Assembly (NCBI GenBank): GCA_945883335.1
Contig: CAMCXI010000006.1
Coordinates: 25,343-89,342, forward strand
From: Candidatus Methylopumilus universalis
GTDB taxonomy: Bacteria; Pseudomonadota; Gammaproteobacteria; Burkholderiales; Methylophilaceae
Direction of reading: 5' to 3'
DNA: 64,000 bases
Position numbers and translations under genes: made by a program. Within the stretch, counting starts at the first letter, position 1, and each line of letters opens with the position of its first letter. The notes beneath the pieces are model-generated. The model saw nothing but the letters and a program-made list of their open reading frames with translations, did no database searches and was not told the DNA's origin. This document shows positions 10,701 through 22,545 of the stretch, in pieces.

Positions 10701-11221
10701 TCGATATAAAAACGGTTAGGGAATAAATCTGCCCAAGCTTGTGCAAGCTGTTTAGCACTTGCGGTATTACCCTGTAAAAGCGCTTGGCCTATATCACCCA
10801 TCATGCAGCTAGAGAGCATGATTAAACCTTCTGAACCAGCCTCAATCAGCCACTCGCGTTTAATTTCCGGTTTGCCACGATATTGATTTTCAAGATAAGC
10901 GCGACTGATCAGCGCGCAAAGTTTGGTGTAACCCTCTAATGTTTGGCAAAGCAACATCACCCTGTAGGGCTGGTCGCGATTCGTTGAATTTTCAAGCCAA
11001 AGATCACAGCCTAAAATCGGCTTAACGCCATTGCCGCGGGCTTCTTTGTAAAACTTAATCGCGCCAAATAAATTGCTTAAGTCTGTCAATGCCAAGGCTG
11101 GCATTTGGTCTTTTATGGCATGCGCTACGTAATCATCAATACGCACCGTTCCGTCCACAATGGAATACTCACTGTGGCAACGCAAATGAACAAATGAAGG
11201 TTGAGATAAATTGACTGACAT
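7760..11221 (-). CDS. dnaE: DNA polymerase III subunit alpha
   Basis: [18 protein letters not shown] start; [47 protein letters not shown]; start set at 11221. Confidence 0.98.
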   Translation of the reverse strand: MSVNLSQPSFVHLRCHSEYSIVDGTVRIDDYVAHAIKDQMPALALTDLSNLFGAIKFYKEARGNGVKPILGCDLWLENSTNRDQPYRVMLLCQTLEGYTKLCALISRAYLENQYRGKPEIKREWLIEAGSEGLIMLSSCMMGDIGQALLQGNTASAKQLAQAWADLFPNRFYIELQRAGHAQQEAYISRAVALASQLALPVVATHPVQFIETEDFKAHEARVCIAEGYVLADTRRPKAFTEDQYFKTQAEMTALFADIPEALANSVEIAKRCNLTLSLGKNFLPQFPTPNGEGLDEYLVTQAQEGLLKRLEVLYPDAEKRAAKAPEYEARLAFETSIIIQMGFPGYFLIVADFINWAKHNGVPVGPGRGSGAGSVVAYSLGITDLDPLQYALLFERFLNPERVSMPDFDIDFCQEGRDRVIDYVKQKYGLEAVSQIATFGTMAAKAVIRDVGRVLDLPFNFVDGIAKLIPLELGITLKDALEKEPQLAERREQEEEVKELLELALRLEGLTRNVGMHAGGVLISPSKISDFSPIYCQANGDSLVSQYDKDDVEAVGLVKFDFLGLRTLTILQMALVNANAQRAEQNLPPLSFETLPIDDKPTYQLLKSANTTAVFQLESRGMKDMLKQAKPDCFEDIIALVALYRPGPMDLIPDFCRRKHGLQRVEYPHPAVEPILKETYGIMVYQEQVMQIAQVVGGYSLGGADLLRRAMGKKKKEEMDAQRAVFVDGAKQKGTPERQAADLFDLMEKFASYGFNKSHAAAYALVAYHTAYLKTHYPAAFLAATLSADMNNTDSVHIFYDDCVGNGVEVLAPDINQSEFKFKPISDKQVLYGLGALKGSGESAIEVILAARNQDGPFKDLFDFCARLDLRKVNRRVIESLIRAGAFDKLEPNRNALLAGVNLAIGAAEQSGAASGQDSLFGAVSDSAAHVLPNVPAWAEPEKLQQEKIALGFYFSGHPYQAYQKELATFVHTDLGNIKPQDQPQLMAGVVMGVRIRMTQRGKMAIVTLDDAKSRVEVVVGSEMLAQHAQLIKEDQLLVIEGRVSHDDFSGGVRVNVRKIYDIASARSAYANMLKISCNGQADAVKLRELLGPYCRANSEQNNRGCAVKVEYHNNQAKVEMMLGDQWRVELHDDLLIGLKAWLSEENVKILYN

Positions 11222-11372
11222 AGGATTGAATTTTACCTGATTGAAGTACCCATGTCGCATGGTAATCAGATGCAAAATCCAAGTTTTTAGCTAGCTTATT
11301 GACTTACTTATTGACTTAAAAGCTTATTGACTTAAAAAGGAGTGGTTTTTTACAACAAGGAAAATAAAAAGC

Positions 11373-11457
11373 TGGTGCGAAAGGAGAGACTCGAACTCTC
11401 ACGCCTTGCGGCGCTGGAACCTAAATCCAGTGCGTCTACCAATTCCGCCACTCTCGC
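11373..11457 (-). tRNA. tRNA-Leu, anticodon UAG
   Basis: Minus strand GCGAGAGTGGCGGAATTGGTAGACGCACTGGATTTAGGTTCCAGCGCCGCAAGGCGTGAGAGTTCGAGTCTCTCCTTTCGCACCA: type II cloverleaf with variable arm and encoded CCA. Confidence 0.97.
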
Positions 11458-11623
11458 AGGTAGTCATGAGTAATGCTTCATGAGTTTGTTGGGGCATGAA
11501 CCCCAACGAGGCGTGCATTATAGCTGATCAAATTTCCGAAAACCATTAAAATTTGAAATGTCTATGTAAAAGCTTAAGTTTGAGCGAAAATCAGATAAGT
11601 ACAATCGAATTCAAGGATACAAA

Positions 11624-11872
11624 ATGCCACACACCATCAATCAAGAAGAAATCAACATGTTACGCAGCGAGCTTGAGATGCTTATGCGAGAACGCCAAGC
11701 ATTACTGAAAGTCACTGGCGTCGCTGCTGGCCTAGTTGCGGAGCTTGATAGCCATAGCTTGCCAAATGGCACTGAAGAAGCCGCTGAACTGTTGGCAGCA
11801 AGCATCAATGCGCTACCAGAAGAAACACTTAAAGATGCGCTAAGTGCGGCGCATGCTGAAATCGTTAACTAG
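11624..11872 (+). CDS. Small hypothetical protein
   Basis: 82-aa ORF with coherent helical composition; plausible coding. Confidence 0.55.
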   Translation: MPHTINQEEINMLRSELEMLMRERQALLKVTGVAAGLVAELDSHSLPNGTEEAAELLAASINALPEETLKDALSAAHAEIVN

Positions 11873-11957
11873 CCGAATCGAGGGCCTCAAAATTGCCTAA
11901 GTCTTGCATGGCATGTAATATCGCTACGCGGAAAAATTAGCTTATCGAGATCGACGT

Positions 11958-13394
11958 TTGAAACTAAAAGCATTCAATCACATCACCAGCATCATTAGCC
12001 TGTCCTTCATGGTCAGCAGTTGCGGCTTTCAATCTTATCTCCCCAAGCCGATTGAGCCAGCAAAAGTAGTAGCAAAGCTTGAGCAACGTGCAAACACTGA
12101 TACAGATTTTCAAGCTTACTTAATTGCGCAGGCCTTTCCAGCAGATCAGCTTCCAATTAGCGTATGGGGCGAAAATGAGCTGACCCTAAGTGCGTTATTT
12201 TTCCATCCCGACCTGAATCTAGCTCGCGCGCAGTGGCGTGCGGCACAAGCAGCGCAAATCACTTCGGCTCAGCGCCCAGAAATAGGCATTAAGGGCAATG
12301 CAGATAATCACAGCCAAGCCACAGACAAATCTCCATGGACTTACCAATTTGGCATTGATATTCCAGTAATAACTGCTGGCAAACGTGAGGCTAGAATTGC
12401 ACAAGCGGCTAGCTTATCTGAAGCCGCCCGCATTGAGATTGCACAAGCCGCATGGCAAGTGCATAGCCGTGTGGCAAAAAGCTTGCTGGCCTATCAATAT
12501 GCGTTGGCACAGTTAGCCACACTCAACAATGAAGTTGACCTGAGAACCTCCATTGTCGATATGCTCGTGAAACGTTTAGACGCCGGGATGGCATCTAACA
12601 TTGAAGTTAGTAATGCGCGCATTGCCTTACAAAAAGCCGAACAAACTTATACGACCGAAGCTGGGCGTATCGATACTTTACGTGCGGCACTTGCCAATGA
12701 TGCAGGCTTAAGTTTAAGTAAATTCAAACTACTCATCATCAAACCATTTGGGCAAACTGAGCCAGTCACCATAGACGCTTTACAATACGAAGCCCTGCTT
12801 AATCGCTTAGATATTCGCGCCTCTTTAGCTCGTTATGAAGCTGCAGAAGCGAAATTACGCTTGGAAATCGCCAAACAATATCCGGACATGACGTTTTCAC
12901 CGTCTAAAACTTTGGATCAAGGTGACAACATTTGGTCTTTAGGCTTTTCAAGTCTGCTGACACTGATCAACAAAAATCGCGGCTTAATCGCTGAGGCAAA
13001 CAGCCTACGTGAAGTTCAAGTTGCGCAATTTGAAGCCCTCCAAGCCAAAGTCATCGGCGATCTAAATCAAGCAAAAGCAAGCTACCAATCGGCGATCGCC
13101 TCTCGCGCAAAAGCGCAGACCTTACTAGAAAATCAACAAAAGCGCACCGAGCAAACTGAGCGACAATTTAATGCGGGACTTGCAGACCGTTTAGCCTTTA
13201 CGACGACGCTACTTGAAAATATTATCGCCAAACAGAGCGTATTGAACACGACCTATCTGACGCAAGTTGCGAAATTGAACCTTGAGGATGTGTTACAACG
13301 TCCATTAGATAATCGTCTAACGACGCCAAGCGATATCACCTCATTTAATGCAGACTCCACAAGCAACAAACCAACCAGGACTACCTCACCATGA
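11958..13394 (+). CDS. TolC-family outer membrane efflux protein
   Basis: Lipobox-like FMVSSCGF; OEP repeats; operon with adaptor and RND pump. Confidence 0.88.
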   Translation: MKLKAFNHITSIISLSFMVSSCGFQSYLPKPIEPAKVVAKLEQRANTDTDFQAYLIAQAFPADQLPISVWGENELTLSALFFHPDLNLARAQWRAAQAAQITSAQRPEIGIKGNADNHSQATDKSPWTYQFGIDIPVITAGKREARIAQAASLSEAARIEIAQAAWQVHSRVAKSLLAYQYALAQLATLNNEVDLRTSIVDMLVKRLDAGMASNIEVSNARIALQKAEQTYTTEAGRIDTLRAALANDAGLSLSKFKLLIIKPFGQTEPVTIDALQYEALLNRLDIRASLARYEAAEAKLRLEIAKQYPDMTFSPSKTLDQGDNIWSLGFSSLLTLINKNRGLIAEANSLREVQVAQFEALQAKVIGDLNQAKASYQSAIASRAKAQTLLENQQKRTEQTERQFNAGLADRLAFTTTLLENIIAKQSVLNTTYLTQVAKLNLEDVLQRPLDNRLTTPSDITSFNADSTSNKPTRTTSP

Positions 13395-14464
13395 ACCGTA
13401 AAGTTGCCTTAGTGATTGGGCTTCAAGCTTTTTTAATCATCGTACTCTTTTGGGTATTGGTGTTTTATGGAAAAGATGAATACGACACTTACAATCAAGC
13501 GCAAGAAGAGGAAGTCGCAACACCAAACCGCGTCAATGAGGTAAAAGGTGCGACGGTTGTTACACTGAGCCTCGAGGCACAGAAGCAAAGCGACATTCAA
13601 ACGGCAAGCCTGCATGTTAGCCAGCATCAAAAGACCTTAAATACACTTGGGAATGTGCTGAGTATTGATACGCTGATTGAGCTTCGTACGCGCTATTTAA
13701 ATGCGAAAGCGAATGCCACGATTGCACGGGCATCGCTTGCCAACAGCAAACTAGACTTTCAGCGTATGCAAGCCCTCAACAAAGATGATAAAAACGTTTC
13801 GGATCAAGTCATGTTAGCGGCACAAGCGGCTTTCAAAGCAGATCAAGCGAAAGTGCAAGCCGCTGAAACTGAGGCAAGTAATCTCAATGACACCATGCGT
13901 CAAACATGGGGTGAATCGCTCGCTAACGAAGCAACGAAGGAACCTGCAAGCGCAAACTTTCAGGCACTGCTCTTACATAAAGAAGTGTTACTGTTGATTA
14001 CACTGCCAACTGATAGCAACGTGAGCGCAGGTGAACGCATCAACGTTGTGCCGACCGGAGCGCAAACCAAGGTAATTAGTGCCCAACTTGTTGCCGCTGC
14101 ACCGCAAACTGACACGACCATACAAGGCCGCACCTATTATTTCCGGGCACCAGCTGAAAACTTACGTGCCGGTATGCGTGTAAGTGTTGAAATGAAGGCT
14201 ACTCCAAACAATACTAAAACAACCAATGGCATTATCGTACCTGCTAAAGCAGTGGTTTGGTACGCTGGTAAACCATGGGTGTACAAAAAGCAAAGCGAAG
14301 ACCGTTTTGTTCGATTGCCGATTAATACCGACAATGAAATAAACGGCGGTTGGTTTAACCAGAGTGCGAGCCTCGCTGATGGGGATGATTTAGTGATCAA
14401 TGGGGCACAACTTTTACTCTCAGAAGAGTTTAAGTACCAAATCAAAAATGAGAATCAGGACTAA
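13391..14464 (+). CDS. RND/HlyD-type periplasmic adaptor
   Basis: N-terminal TM; FRAPAENLRAGMRVSVEMKAT...GIIVPAKAVVWYAGKPWVYKK; overlaps upstream ORF by 4 nt. Confidence 0.85.
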   Translation: MNRKVALVIGLQAFLIIVLFWVLVFYGKDEYDTYNQAQEEEVATPNRVNEVKGATVVTLSLEAQKQSDIQTASLHVSQHQKTLNTLGNVLSIDTLIELRTRYLNAKANATIARASLANSKLDFQRMQALNKDDKNVSDQVMLAAQAAFKADQAKVQAAETEASNLNDTMRQTWGESLANEATKEPASANFQALLLHKEVLLLITLPTDSNVSAGERINVVPTGAQTKVISAQLVAAAPQTDTTIQGRTYYFRAPAENLRAGMRVSVEMKATPNNTKTTNGIIVPAKAVVWYAGKPWVYKKQSEDRFVRLPINTDNEINGGWFNQSASLADGDDLVINGAQLLLSEEFKYQIKNENQD

Positions 14465-14466
14465 TT

Positions 14467-17400
14467 GTGATGATGTCCGCCCTCGTTAGGTTCTCCATTC
14501 GTTTTAGCGGTGTCATTATTGGCATCGCCAGTTTAATTGTGATGTATGGCATTTATAGCCTGACACGTAGCAATCTAGATGTATTCCCTGAGTTCTCTCC
14601 TACACAGCTGGTGATCCAAACCGAGTCGCCAGGGCTTTCTACAGATTTAGTTGAATCCTTAGTTAGTCAGCCGATTGAGCATAGTATTGCGGGAACGGTA
14701 GGCATCGAGTTAATGCGATCACAATCTATTCCTGGGCTTTCTGTCGTCACCGTTATTTTTAAAGAAGGCACGGACGTTTATCGCAACCGCCAAGTGGTGG
14801 CCGAGCGCCTTGCCACCCTTGCCAATAGGTTACCGAATGGCATTACGCCAAACATCACCCCGCTGACCTCCGCGGCCAGCACCGTCATGGGTATCGGGAT
14901 CACCTCGGAGACCAAATCACTCATGGAACTGCGCACCATGGTGGATTGGACTTTACGTCCACACCTCATGGCTGTGCAAGGCGTGGCAGATGTAAACGTA
15001 TTTGGTGGTGATGTGAAGCAGTACCAAATTCAAGTGAATCCAGACAAACTAGTGCTGTACAACCTATCCATGCAGGAAGTCATGAATGCCGCGAGCAAGG
15101 CCACAGGCGTTCGCGGTGCAGGATTTATTGAAAACAACAACCAACGTATTGTCATCAATACCGAAGGTCAAGCCCGCACACCTGCAGAGCTTGCGAAAAC
15201 AATGCTCCTGCATCGTCACGGACAAACCGTGAGATTGGGCGACATTGGCCAAGTTGTCGAAGGCGCCGCACCATCGATTAGCGCCTCGGCGATTAATGGA
15301 AAACCAGGCATTTACCTTTCCGTGCAAGGCCAATTGGGTGCTAACACGCATGGCGTGACCCAGGCCTTAGAAAAAGCTATTCAGCAAATCAAACCATCGC
15401 TTGAGGCTGACCAGATCAAATTACACGAAGGCCTATTCCGGCCTGCTAACTTTATTGAAACCGCCATTAAAGGCGTGCGAACTGACATCTTAATTGGCTC
15501 CATTTTAGTCATCACGGTTCTGTTTTTATTTTTGTTTAATGCCCGTACAGCCTTTATCTCAGCGACCGCTATTCCATTATCATTACTCACTGCGATCGTG
15601 GTGATGAGTTACTTCAATATTGGTTTAAATATCATGGTGTTGGGTGGTCTAGCTATTGCACTAGGTGAGGTTGTGGATGACGCCATTATTGATACCGAAA
15701 ACATCTTTAGACGCTTGCGTGAAAACCGTTTATTGGCCATGCCACAGCCCATCCACAAAGTGGTGTTTAACGCTTCAATGGAGGTGCGTAGCTCAGTGGT
15801 TTACGCCACCATTATCGTTGCCTTGGTGTTTATGCCACTCCTCACCTTAACTGGCGTTGCAGGTAAATTATTTGCGCCGCTTGGCATTGCTTATATCTCA
15901 GCAATTTTGGCATCACTGTTAGTCGCGCTCACACTCACACCCGCACTCTGTTATTTAATGCTGGGTAAGGCAAAGCTCAGTGCAGAAGACTCGCCGATGA
16001 TTAGCTACATTAAAAAACGCTACGTCAGACTTTTGCATCGCGTTGAACAGCATTACAAAATGACGATTGCCATTAGTGTCGCTTTAATTGCACTTGGTCT
16101 TGGCGTGCTGCCACTCTTTAAAAGCCAATTCATTCCTGCCTTGCATGAAGGCCATTTTATTATGCACATGACGCTAGTGCCTGGCAGTTCTGAGCAAGAG
16201 TCATTGCGCGTGGGTCAAAAAGTCGCCGCTTCCTTGAGCGAAATTAAAGGCGTGCGCAGTATTGCGCAATGGGTGGGTCGCGCACCGAATGCCGCCGACA
16301 CTTTTGGCACGCACTACAGTGAATTTGAAATCGAAATCGGCACGCTTTCAGGTGAAGAACAAACCCGCATTCTTCAAGAAATCCGTGAGCATCTCTCTGG
16401 TATTGATGATGAAAATATCGATAAAGATGAGGATGGCCCAACCCCACCTGGCTTTGTTGGGGTTAACTTTGCCATTAACACTTTTTTAACAGAGCGTATC
16501 GAGGAAACCATTTCTGGCTATGCCGCCTCACAAGTCATCAATATTTATGGCCATGATTTAGATGCTTTAGATCGCGATGCACAAGCGGTGGCTGGCGTAG
16601 TAGCAGGCATGCAAGGCGCTGAAGATGTGCTCGTACAGTCGCCGCCTGGCACACCACAAATCTCTATTCGCCTGCGCTCAGAAAAGCTGTTGCAATGGGG
16701 CTTACAAGTAAGCGATGTGTTAGACACTATCCGCGCATCTTACGAAAGCGTGCCTGTTGCGCAGGTATATCAGGCGAGCCGCGTGGTTGGCGTGAGCGTC
16801 TTACTTGACACCGCCTCGCGCAACAATATCGGCCAAATTAGTACACTGCCGATCACGAACAATGAGGGCAAGCTAGTAAGGCTTGGCGACATTGCGGACA
16901 TTACTCAAGAAAACGGACGCTCAAAGATTTTGCATTCCGGCGCAAAACGTATTCAAACCGTGACAGCCAATGTCAGTGGTCGTGACATTCAAGGCTTCAC
17001 TGACGAGCTAAAAACCAAACTCCAAAAAGAAGTCCATCTTTCACCAGGTAACTATCTTGCTTTTACTGGTGAGGCGGAAGCCCAAGCCAAATCACGTGAA
17101 GATCTGATCGTGCACTCGCTACTCGCCACCGTCGGCATTTTCTTGATGTTGTATATCGCGTTTGGAAGATTGCGTAATTTATTGCTGACTTTTGCCAACT
17201 TGCCATTTGCGCTCATAGGCGGCGTATTTGCCGTCATGCTCACAGGGGGGTGGATTTCGCTTGGATCACTTGTTGGCTTCGTGACCCTATTCGGGATTAC
17301 CCTACGTAACTCGATTATGTTGGTTTCACACTACCAACACCTGATTGATGAAGAAGGCATGATATGGGGCTTAGAAACAGCGATTCAAGGCGCCTCTGAA

Positions 17401-17610
17401 CGACTCCCCTCCATCTTAATGACTGCGCTTGTGACAGCATTGGGTCTGTTGCCGCTTGCGGCAGGCAGTGGCCAACCTGGCCGTGAGATTGAAGGCCCAA
17501 TGGCCACCATTATTGTCGGCGGTTTAATTACCTCGACGATTTTGAACTTGCTCATTTTGCCAACGATTATGTTGCACTTCGGTAAGTTTGAAAAACATCA
17601 ACAAGTTTAA
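14467..17610 (+). CDS. RND-family efflux transporter permease (AcrB/CusA superfamily)
   Basis: SLTRSNLDVFPEFSPTQLVIQTESPGLSTDLVESLVSQPIE; GEVVDDAIIDTENIFRRLRENR; 12-TM pattern. Confidence 0.95.
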   Translation: MMMSALVRFSIRFSGVIIGIASLIVMYGIYSLTRSNLDVFPEFSPTQLVIQTESPGLSTDLVESLVSQPIEHSIAGTVGIELMRSQSIPGLSVVTVIFKEGTDVYRNRQVVAERLATLANRLPNGITPNITPLTSAASTVMGIGITSETKSLMELRTMVDWTLRPHLMAVQGVADVNVFGGDVKQYQIQVNPDKLVLYNLSMQEVMNAASKATGVRGAGFIENNNQRIVINTEGQARTPAELAKTMLLHRHGQTVRLGDIGQVVEGAAPSISASAINGKPGIYLSVQGQLGANTHGVTQALEKAIQQIKPSLEADQIKLHEGLFRPANFIETAIKGVRTDILIGSILVITVLFLFLFNARTAFISATAIPLSLLTAIVVMSYFNIGLNIMVLGGLAIALGEVVDDAIIDTENIFRRLRENRLLAMPQPIHKVVFNASMEVRSSVVYATIIVALVFMPLLTLTGVAGKLFAPLGIAYISAILASLLVALTLTPALCYLMLGKAKLSAEDSPMISYIKKRYVRLLHRVEQHYKMTIAISVALIALGLGVLPLFKSQFIPALHEGHFIMHMTLVPGSSEQESLRVGQKVAASLSEIKGVRSIAQWVGRAPNAADTFGTHYSEFEIEIGTLSGEEQTRILQEIREHLSGIDDENIDKDEDGPTPPGFVGVNFAINTFLTERIEETISGYAASQVINIYGHDLDALDRDAQAVAGVVAGMQGAEDVLVQSPPGTPQISIRLRSEKLLQWGLQVSDVLDTIRASYESVPVAQVYQASRVVGVSVLLDTASRNNIGQISTLPITNNEGKLVRLGDIADITQENGRSKILHSGAKRIQTVTANVSGRDIQGFTDELKTKLQKEVHLSPGNYLAFTGEAEAQAKSREDLIVHSLLATVGIFLMLYIAFGRLRNLLLTFANLPFALIGGVFAVMLTGGWISLGSLVGFVTLFGITLRNSIMLVSHYQHLIDEEGMIWGLETAIQGASERLPSILMTALVTALGLLPLAAGSGQPGREIEGPMATIIVGGLITSTILNLLILPTIMLHFGKFEKHQQV

Positions 17611-17626
17611 AAAAACTAACACAACA

Positions 17627-20356
17627 TTAAGCCATCAGCTTCGTCCACAAGGACTTTACTGACTCAACAAGATGCGCGACTTCATGGACACTCACTTGCG
17701 CCTTAGTGTGGCCTTGCAAGCGAAGCGCATGTTGTTTCTTACGCAGCTCACGATAAGCATTCGCCACCGCCTCGGCCTGTGCTTTTTCAATCACACCCAA
17801 ACTTGCAAGCCTTGCGAGCAAAGCAATATTCCCAATATTTTCAGTCAGCTCGGGATGTTGATGCGCGTGCGCTAATACTAAATATTGCACCATAAACTCC
17901 ACGTCAATAATGCAGCCTAAGCTTTGTTTGAGATCAAACACATCCGCAGGAATCACGTGCCCTGCACGCATTTTTTGGCGCATCTCGACCACTTCTTTAT
18001 TTAGCGTAGCCATGTCACGCTTTTGCGTCATCACATCGCAACGAATCTGCTCAAACGCTTTACCTATCTCTACATCACCAGCGCTAAACCTAGCACGAGT
18101 AATCGCCTGATGCTCCCAGACCCAAGCTTTGTGCTGCTGATAGGCCCTAAACGCATCCACAGTGCTGACTAACAAGCCACTAGCACCATCGGGACGGAGT
18201 TGCATATCCGTTTCGTAAAGCATGCCTGCTGAAGTAAGGCTATTCAGCCAATTGTTAATGCGTTGACCAAAACGCGCATAAATCTGCCCCGCATCAGGCG
18301 CTTCATCATCGTAGAGAAAAATAATATCCAAATCAGAGGCGTAGCCTATCTCTTTACCGCCTAGTTTGCCGTAGCCCACAATCGCAAATTGAGGGGCCTC
18401 TCGATGTTTACCCTTAAGTGTGGGCCATACTGTTTCAAGCGTAACCTGCAAAATAAGGTTGGCTAATTCACTGAGGTAATCAGACAGGGTTTCAAGTGGT
18501 AACTCCCCCGCCACATCTTTTGCCGCGAACCGAAATACCGCTGCATGCTTAAAGTGCCGCATGACATCCATTTGACGCTCAACATCGCCTTCTACTTCAG
18601 CCAACCGTCGCTTGAGTTCTTCGCGCATCAAGGCAAAATCAGGCACAGCGTATAAATGCTGCGTATCTAGCAGTTCATCCAATAAAACAGGATGTTGAGA
18701 TAGATATTGTCCTAACCAAGGGCTGGCAGACGTTAATCGAATCACTAAATTTAAAGCGGCAGGATATTCGGCCAGCAAAGCCAAATAACTGGCACGGCGG
18801 CAGATATTTTCCAGCAAGTCCGATACACGCAATAAGGCTGTATCCGGATCATCTTCCTTCACGGCCAACGCAATCACTAACGGCATCAATTGATCAAAGC
18901 GCTGACGGCTTAATTCTGGCAATTGCTTGTATTTTGCACTATGGGCTAATCCGCGCAAACGGCTTAGGGTTTGCGCTGCATCTAAATAGCCCAAGCTTTT
19001 AATCCGCGCGACGGCTTCTTCATCTGCGATTGTGCCCTGCCAAATTTCCACAATACGCAGATCTTCTGCCTGCTCACCTTTGGGGTCGCTAAACACCTCA
19101 CTAAAATGTTTATCCACCACGTGGCGATGCGCTTCTATCTTGGCATGCAAGGTATCCCAACTTTCGCAATTCATGGCTAACGCCAGCCGCGCCTGACCTT
19201 CTTCACTGCTTGGTAATGTTTGGGTTTGCTGGTCTTCGGCATACTGAAGCCTATGTTCTAAATCACGCAAAAATACATAAGCAGTACAGAGTTCATCCAC
19301 GGTATTTTCTGGCAATAACTTCTTATCGCGCAATAAAGCCATGACGGCAAGGGTAGGCCTAATCTGCAAACTCACATCTTGACCGCCACGGATCAACTGA
19401 AAAACTTGGGCGATAAATTCAATTTCGCGAATACCACCGCGACCTAGCTTGATGTTGTCATGCATATCACGCTTATTCACATCGCGCTGAATTTGCACTT
19501 TCAAGTCGCGCATGGAGGCAAAAGCCCCGTAATCTAAGTACTTACGGAATACAAAAGGACGAAGCAAATCTGCAATCACTTTTGCGGGGCCTGCGATCAC
19601 ACGCCCTTTAATCCAAGCGTAGCGCTCCCACTCGCGGCCTTGGTTTTGGTAATACTCTTCCAACATGGCCAAACTGCAAGCCAGTGGGCCTTCTGAACCA
19701 TAAGGGCGTAAACGCATATCCACACGGAACACAAAACCATCTTGGGTAATCTCATCAATCGCCGCAATCAGCTTCTTTCCAACGCGTGTAAAAAACTCAT
19801 GGTTGCTTAATGTTTGCTTTCCTTGCTCTCCAACACTAAGGCCTGCACCATTCGTTTCACCATCTTCTTCAAACGCAAAAATCAAATCAATGTCAGAAGA
19901 CACATTGAGTTCAAAGCCACCCAACTTACCCATGCCAATCACAATCAAAGATTGAGGCTTGCCGCTCTCGCCAATTGGCTCGCCATAAGTGTCTTTGAGA
20001 CTAGCTTCAATATAGGTTAATGCAATACTTACAACGACTTCTGCTAAATCACTCACCGACTGCACCACTTCGGCAAAGTCCGCCAAGCCATTTAAGTCAC
20101 GCACGATAATGCGCAACATCACACGCTGTCTTAGCTTACGTAGCGCACGCTTCAAACTTGCATCGTCAATAATCGATTGACCTGCAAGATAAGCCAGCAT
20201 TTCATCACGGCTATATCTCGTGGCTATTTTTTGCATCAGGTCAGGCAGCAATTCGCCATCACCCGCTAGCAAGCGGCTCACAAAGGGGCTACAAGCCATA
20301 GCATGTTGAACATAGGCGTATTGTGGTACTGATTCAAAAGCTGAAGGTGTGATCAT
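17627..20356 (-). CDS. glnE: Bifunctional glutamine synthetase adenylyltransferase/deadenylase
   Basis: IVIGMGKLGGFELNVSSDIDLIFAFEEDGET; FAIVGYGKLGGKEIGYASDLDIIFLYDD. Confidence 0.97.
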   Translation of the reverse strand: MITPSAFESVPQYAYVQHAMACSPFVSRLLAGDGELLPDLMQKIATRYSRDEMLAYLAGQSIIDDASLKRALRKLRQRVMLRIIVRDLNGLADFAEVVQSVSDLAEVVVSIALTYIEASLKDTYGEPIGESGKPQSLIVIGMGKLGGFELNVSSDIDLIFAFEEDGETNGAGLSVGEQGKQTLSNHEFFTRVGKKLIAAIDEITQDGFVFRVDMRLRPYGSEGPLACSLAMLEEYYQNQGREWERYAWIKGRVIAGPAKVIADLLRPFVFRKYLDYGAFASMRDLKVQIQRDVNKRDMHDNIKLGRGGIREIEFIAQVFQLIRGGQDVSLQIRPTLAVMALLRDKKLLPENTVDELCTAYVFLRDLEHRLQYAEDQQTQTLPSSEEGQARLALAMNCESWDTLHAKIEAHRHVVDKHFSEVFSDPKGEQAEDLRIVEIWQGTIADEEAVARIKSLGYLDAAQTLSRLRGLAHSAKYKQLPELSRQRFDQLMPLVIALAVKEDDPDTALLRVSDLLENICRRASYLALLAEYPAALNLVIRLTSASPWLGQYLSQHPVLLDELLDTQHLYAVPDFALMREELKRRLAEVEGDVERQMDVMRHFKHAAVFRFAAKDVAGELPLETLSDYLSELANLILQVTLETVWPTLKGKHREAPQFAIVGYGKLGGKEIGYASDLDIIFLYDDEAPDAGQIYARFGQRINNWLNSLTSAGMLYETDMQLRPDGASGLLVSTVDAFRAYQQHKAWVWEHQAITRARFSAGDVEIGKAFEQIRCDVMTQKRDMATLNKEVVEMRQKMRAGHVIPADVFDLKQSLGCIIDVEFMVQYLVLAHAHQHPELTENIGNIALLARLASLGVIEKAQAEAVANAYRELRKKQHALRLQGHTKAQVSVHEVAHLVESVKSLWTKLMA

Positions 20357-20496
20357 GTAATGCTTCTTAATCCTTAAGTCTCAACCATTAAAATGCCATC
20401 AGGTGGCTAGAAATCGACCTTGAAAATGTTATTATCCCTCTTATAAGTTGTAAATTGATCATATAAAAATAATTAAGCTTTATCGGGGGAAATGCA

Positions 20497-22461
20497 ATGT
20501 CATCAATCGAGTCTGTGCTCACGGAAAATCGGGTATTTGCGCCCATTCCGGCATTCAAACAAAACGCCACTGTTTCTGGATTAGCCGCTTATCAAGCCTT
20601 GTGCCAACAAGCCGAGCAAGATTACACAGGCTTTTGGGGCAACCTAGCCCGCACCGAACTTGACTGGCATAAACCCTTCACCCAAATTTTAGATGAAAGT
20701 AAGGCCCCTTTTTACCGCTGGTTTCATGATGGCGAACTCAACGCCTCATACAACTGTATCGATCGCCACCTTGCGACTAAAGGCGACAAAACTGCGATTA
20801 TTTTTGAAGCAGACGACGGCTCAGTTACTAAGCTCACATACCAACAATTACACCAACTTGTTTGCCGTTTTGCCAATGCGCTGAAAGACCAAGGCATAAC
20901 TTTAGGCGACCGCGTGATTATTTACTTGCCGATGGGCATTGAAGCGGTCGTTGCTATGCAAGCTTGTGCACGTGTTGGTGCTATTCATTCAGTCGTGTTT
21001 GGCGGCTTCTCAGCCAAAAGTCTGCACGAACGCATTACCGATGTTGGCGCTAAATTAGTCATCACCGCTGATGCTGGCATGCGCGGTGGTAAAGCCGTTG
21101 TGCTTAAAACCGCAGTGGATGAAGCCTTGGCTTTAGGTGGCTGTGAAGCGGTGACCAAAGTTATTGTTTGCCAACGCACCAAATCAGAAGTCGCTTGGAC
21201 TGAAGGTCGTGACCTTTGGTGGCACGACCTTGAAAGTGCGGCTTCTGACGTTTGCGAACCAACTTGGGTGAATGCAGAACATCCGCTATTTATCCTTTAC
21301 ACCTCAGGCTCAACAGGCACACCAAAGGGCGTACAACATTCTACAGGTGGCTATTTGCTTGGCGCCTTGATGAGTATCAAATGGGTATTCGATTACAAAG
21401 ACAGCGACGTATTTTGGTGTACTGCAGATGTGGGCTGGATTACCGGCCACAGCTATGTGGCCTACGGCCCGTTGTCATTAGGCGCAACACAAGTCATTTT
21501 TGAAGGCATCCCCACTTACCCAGATGCTGGTCGTTTCTGGCAAATGATAGAAAAACACAAAGTCAGCGTGTTCTACACTGCGCCAACAGCAATTCGCTCA
21601 CTCATTAAGTTAGGCGGCGACCTGCCTAAACAATACGATCTTTCAAGCTTACGATTATTAGGCACGGTGGGCGAACCAATCAATCCAGAAGCTTGGATGT
21701 GGTATCACACCGTGGTCGGTAATGAGCGTTGCCCGATTGTGGATACTTGGTGGCAAACAGAAACTGGCGCGCACATGCTTGCGCCACTTCCTGGCGCGAT
21801 TGATGCTAAGCCAGGTTCATGCACGATGCCTCTTCCTGGCATCATGATGGATATCGTTCACGAAGATGGCGCGCATATTGAAGGCACGGGTGGCGGATTG
21901 CTCGTCGCTAAAAAACCTTGGCCTTCGATGATACGCACCATCTGGGGCAACCCTGAACGCTTTAAGAAGTCTTATTTCCCAGAAGAGCTCAATGGCTTAT
22001 ACCTCGCCGGCGACTCAGCCCACCGCGATGCGGATGGCTACTACTGGATTATGGGGCGTATTGATGATGTGCTTAACGTATCAGGCCATCGTCTCGGCAC
22101 GATGGAAATTGAATCTGCCTTAGTCGCCAACTCATTAGTCGCAGAAGCGGCCATTGTGGGCAAACCACACGACATCAAAGGTGAGTCTATCGTCGCTTAT
22201 GTCGTGCTAAAAGGCGTCCGTCCAGAAGGCGAAGTTGCCAAGAAGATTGTGGCTGAACTCCGCGACTGGGTAGGCAAAGAGATTGGCCCAATTGCCAAGC
22301 CGGATGAAATTCGCTTTGGTGATAACTTACCCAAAACACGTTCAGGCAAAATCATGCGCCGATTATTGCGTAGCTTGGCGCGAGGCGAAGAAATTACCTC
22401 TGATATTTCAACGCTTGATAACCCAGCTATTTTGGAACAACTTAAACAGCCTATCATTTAG
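20497..22461 (+). CDS. acs: Acetyl-CoA synthetase
   Basis: [53 protein letters not shown]. Confidence 0.96.
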   Translation: MSSIESVLTENRVFAPIPAFKQNATVSGLAAYQALCQQAEQDYTGFWGNLARTELDWHKPFTQILDESKAPFYRWFHDGELNASYNCIDRHLATKGDKTAIIFEADDGSVTKLTYQQLHQLVCRFANALKDQGITLGDRVIIYLPMGIEAVVAMQACARVGAIHSVVFGGFSAKSLHERITDVGAKLVITADAGMRGGKAVVLKTAVDEALALGGCEAVTKVIVCQRTKSEVAWTEGRDLWWHDLESAASDVCEPTWVNAEHPLFILYTSGSTGTPKGVQHSTGGYLLGALMSIKWVFDYKDSDVFWCTADVGWITGHSYVAYGPLSLGATQVIFEGIPTYPDAGRFWQMIEKHKVSVFYTAPTAIRSLIKLGGDLPKQYDLSSLRLLGTVGEPINPEAWMWYHTVVGNERCPIVDTWWQTETGAHMLAPLPGAIDAKPGSCTMPLPGIMMDIVHEDGAHIEGTGGGLLVAKKPWPSMIRTIWGNPERFKKSYFPEELNGLYLAGDSAHRDADGYYWIMGRIDDVLNVSGHRLGTMEIESALVANSLVAEAAIVGKPHDIKGESIVAYVVLKGVRPEGEVAKKIVAELRDWVGKEIGPIAKPDEIRFGDNLPKTRSGKIMRRLLRSLARGEEITSDISTLDNPAILEQLKQPII

Positions 22462-22495
22462 GCTACTCAGACAAACCCAGCTTTGCCTTCGGATT

Positions 22496-22527
22496 AAGCG
22501 CTATTTCGGATAGAATAGCGCTTTTTT
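22496..22527 (+). terminator. Intrinsic terminator after acs
   Basis: AAGCGCTATT-TCGGATAG-AATAGCGCTT followed by TTTT. Confidence 0.75.
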
Positions 22528-22545
22528 CGCATCTAGATTTTGGCC

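Noticed and set aside
8084-10758. Several 60-100 aa ORFs antisense or out of frame within dnaE
   Set aside because: Shadow ORFs of a strongly recognised gene.
11958-17610. TolC-HlyD-RND operon as a novel export system
   Set aside because: Standard tripartite efflux layout; substrate unknown but architecture ordinary.
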